Shown piece after piece: positions 27,121 through 28,644 of a stretch of DNA of 28,644 nt; position 1 is the first letter of the stretch; the number at the start of each line of letters is the position of its first letter. The stretch is from Patescibacteria group bacterium UBA7396 (GTDB lineage: Bacteria; Patescibacteriota; Gracilibacteria; BD1-5; UBA6164). A program made the position numbers and the translations under genes. The notes beneath the pieces are model-generated. The model was not told the origin of the DNA and did not search any database. It was given only the letters and a program-made list of their open reading frames with translations. Where the stretch lies: the NCBI GenBank assembly GCA_002470645.1, contig DKNE01000021.1, positions 1 through 28,644 of the forward strand. The letters run 5' to 3'.

Positions 27121-27267
27121 ATAAATATTCGTATAGATAGTATTACACAAAAATCATTTGATGAAAATGATAAATATAAACAAATAGAATACTTATGGTG
27201 ATTAAAAGAAAAATGAATTTTATCTCAAGAAGAATTTGAAATGGAAAAAAATAAAATTTTAAATTAA
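26089..27267 (+). CDS. WG-repeat protein with C-terminal SHOCT domain, 392 aa
   Basis: Ten near-identical repeats of 34 residues (102 nt) with consensus FSEGLARVKKNGKWGFID, KNGNVVIDFIYD; WG (KWG) repeats form beta-propeller-like or solenoid ligand-binding surfaces. Nearly every repeat glycine is TGA. In repeats 2 and 7 the Trp of WG is written CGG (codons 70 and 240). Residues about 360-392 (IEYLWGLKEKGILSQEEFEMEKNKIL) are a SHOCT domain, a short oligomerisation module at protein C-termini. WG-repeat proteins occur in many conflict loci; the target is unknown. The ATG at 26089 is used; an out-of-frame ATG sits 4 nt before it. Confidence 0.9.
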
Positions 27268-27335
27268 AAAAGTGAATTACTTTAAAAGACTATTTTAAAA
27301 GCGATAATTATAATTTCTAAATAACTAACCTTTGT

Positions 27336-28469
27336 ATGTTTATAAAAGAAATAAATTTTACAAATACTATTCAATGTTTTTCGAAAGATACAAAAATATC
27401 TTTTGTAAATAATCAAAAAAAGTTGATAGATTTTTATATAAAAAATACGAAAAAAATTGCAGAAGATGAAAAAATATGAAAATTATCAGATAGAATGCAA
27501 TTAAATTGTCTTTTATGACAAAATGGAATTTGAAAAAGTTCTTTATTTGATGAAATTTATAATTATTTTCTAAAAGGTCCAAATACTGACATATTTTGAG
27601 AAAGTACAAAAAATATAAATATAACTTTTACAGAAACAAATATTTCAGAAAATAAATTTCATGTTATTTATGATAGTTTTTTTGTATGACATAACAATTT
27701 AAAAAATTCAGTAAATTATGATACTATTCAAAAACTTATAAATTGAGTTAAATTGGAGGATTTTTATAAAAATGTTGAATTATTTTTAAAAAAAGAAACA
27801 AATAAAGTTATTTTTTCAAGTTTTTTCAATATTGAAAAAGATTACACTTATGAATTATCTGATGATGTATTTGAATTAAAAAATAAAGATTGAGCTATTA
27901 TAAAAGATATATCTCAACTTTCATCATGAGAAAAAATTATGCTTATTCGTTTTGTAAATATTTATAATGAGATTTACAATCAATATAATAATTTAAATTG
28001 AAAGAAAAATTTTATAATTCTTATTGATGAACCAGATTTACACCTTCATCTTGAATGGCAACAAAAATATATTCAAAGACTTATTGATGTATTTTCAACT
28101 ATAAAAGAAAATGATATAACAATGCACTTTATAATTGCTACTCATAGTCCATTTATTATTTCAGATTTGCCAAAAGAAAATATTATCAAACTTGAAAAAA
28201 ATATAAATTGAAAGACTATTCAAAACAAAGATTTTAAAGATGAAACTTTTTGAGCAAATTATATTGATATTATAAGAAACTGATTTTTCAAAGATTGAGT
28301 TTTGATGTGAAGTTTTTCGGCTGATATTATTTGAAATATAGCAAAAAATGAATTAAAAGCAGTAAGAAATTGAAAAGAAGATTTTGAATGAAAAGAATTA
28401 AAAGAAAATATTTGAGATGATTTTTTAAGAGATAATCTTTTATATTTTAAGATTGGAAAAGATGATTAG
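27336..28469 (+). CDS. AAA/ABC-type ATPase (PtuA/OLD-like), 377 aa
   Basis: Walker A GQNGIGKS (residues 61-68, with Gly61 and Gly66 written TGA), ABC-like signature LSSGEK (195-200), Walker B IILIDEPDLHLHLEW (Asp231, Glu232) and H-loop ATHSPFIISDLP (His270). No coiled-coil arm is evident, so it is the compact type found with nuclease partners in Septu, some retron and related defence systems. The last 8 nt overlap the start of the next gene, so the two are translated together. The nucleotide-binding residues look intact. Which defence type depends on the partner, which is cut by the window edge. Confidence 0.88.
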
Positions 28470-28644
28470 ATTAGAAAAAATTGATAATATTATTGAAGAA
28501 ATAGTTTGAAAAAGAGAACAAGTAAAAATGAAAGAGGAGTTTTTTAGGTTTGCAAAAAATTGAGAAAAAACTTTTTTTACTACAAAAAAAAAGTGAGAAG
28601 AAGAAGATAATAGAAATCTTAGTGACAGAACCCCATATACTTGG
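28462..28644 (+). CDS. Partner of the AAA ATPase, 5' part only (61 codons)
   Basis: ATG inside the last codons of the ATPase; open to the window end. Beginning MIRLEKIDNIIEEIVGKREQ is helical and charged, then FFTTKKKGEEEDNRNLSDRT and PYTW. In comparable two-gene systems the second gene encodes an HNH or other nuclease (PtuB-like), but no nuclease motif has been reached yet. Partial; identity not determined. Confidence 0.6.

Larger units (their letters stand above)
13222..28644. mobile_element. Integrated element with defence-like cargo, at tRNA-Lys
   Basis: Begins at the 3' end of tRNA-Lys with a serine recombinase reading towards the tRNA, then carries mostly plus-strand accessory genes in short operons, several with nuclease, kinase, hydrolase, toxin or ATPase domains. 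Base composition is visibly more AT-rich than 3800-13200. No phage structural, replication or conjugation genes are visible, and the distal end is beyond the window, so the type of element is open. Confidence 0.65.

Overview
The window comes from a bacterium that reads UGA as glycine (translation table 25). Almost every long gene is cut by in-frame TGA under the standard code. All of them become full length, with TGA at family-conserved glycines, once TGA is read as Gly (Walker A of the ATPase, WG repeats, FolD, SSB, signal peptidase I). Together with very low GC this points to Candidatus Absconditabacteria (SR1) or Gracilibacteria (BD1-5). CGG codons standing at tryptophan positions of a WG-repeat protein favour Absconditabacteria. 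Arg is otherwise written mostly AGA, with some CGT/CGC. No rRNA, CRISPR array or tRNA-Gly(UCA) is visible.

Layout. (1) About 1-3465: the end of an integrated element, with a hypothetical gene, a 61-residue ORF and a large serine recombinase whose 3' end runs antisense into tRNA-Pro. (2) About 3389-13294: chromosomal housekeeping block: tRNA-Pro, -Ile and -Gly, folD, a PEGA-like membrane protein, ssb, a 1688-residue PKD-repeat surface protein with a cytoplasmic tail of seven PDWLKG motifs, signal peptidase I, truB, tRNA-Lys. (3) 13222-28644: a second integrated element with its own large serine recombinase, whose 3' end runs antisense through tRNA-Lys, followed by about 13 kb of accessory cargo that continues past the window.

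The cargo looks like a defence or conflict island. It holds a PD-(D/E)XK-like protein; an alpha/beta hydrolase; an operon of zinc-ribbon GIY-YIG (T5orf172) protein, membrane HNH-WYL fusion, calcineurin-like phosphoesterase and a beta-rich protein; a secreted or membrane protein and protein-kinase-like gene split by an in-frame TAG; another alpha/beta hydrolase; a RhuM-family protein; a small toxin-antitoxin-like pair; a WG-repeat-SHOCT protein; and an AAA ATPase with an overlapping partner gene.

The most unusual signal is an intergenic module of about 220 nt found twice (16051-16272 and 25316-25533), with a half copy at 16792-16855. Each full copy has a terminator, a strong promoter and a predicted structured RNA, and ends in sequence that can serve as the -35 box of the next gene. 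One long helix keeps its pairing between the copies although both arms differ at several positions (covariation). A 15-bp loop-loop helix and a mutually exclusive GCTAAAA pairing are also present. I do not recognise this RNA. All calls were made by reading the sequence; nothing was searched or folded by computer.
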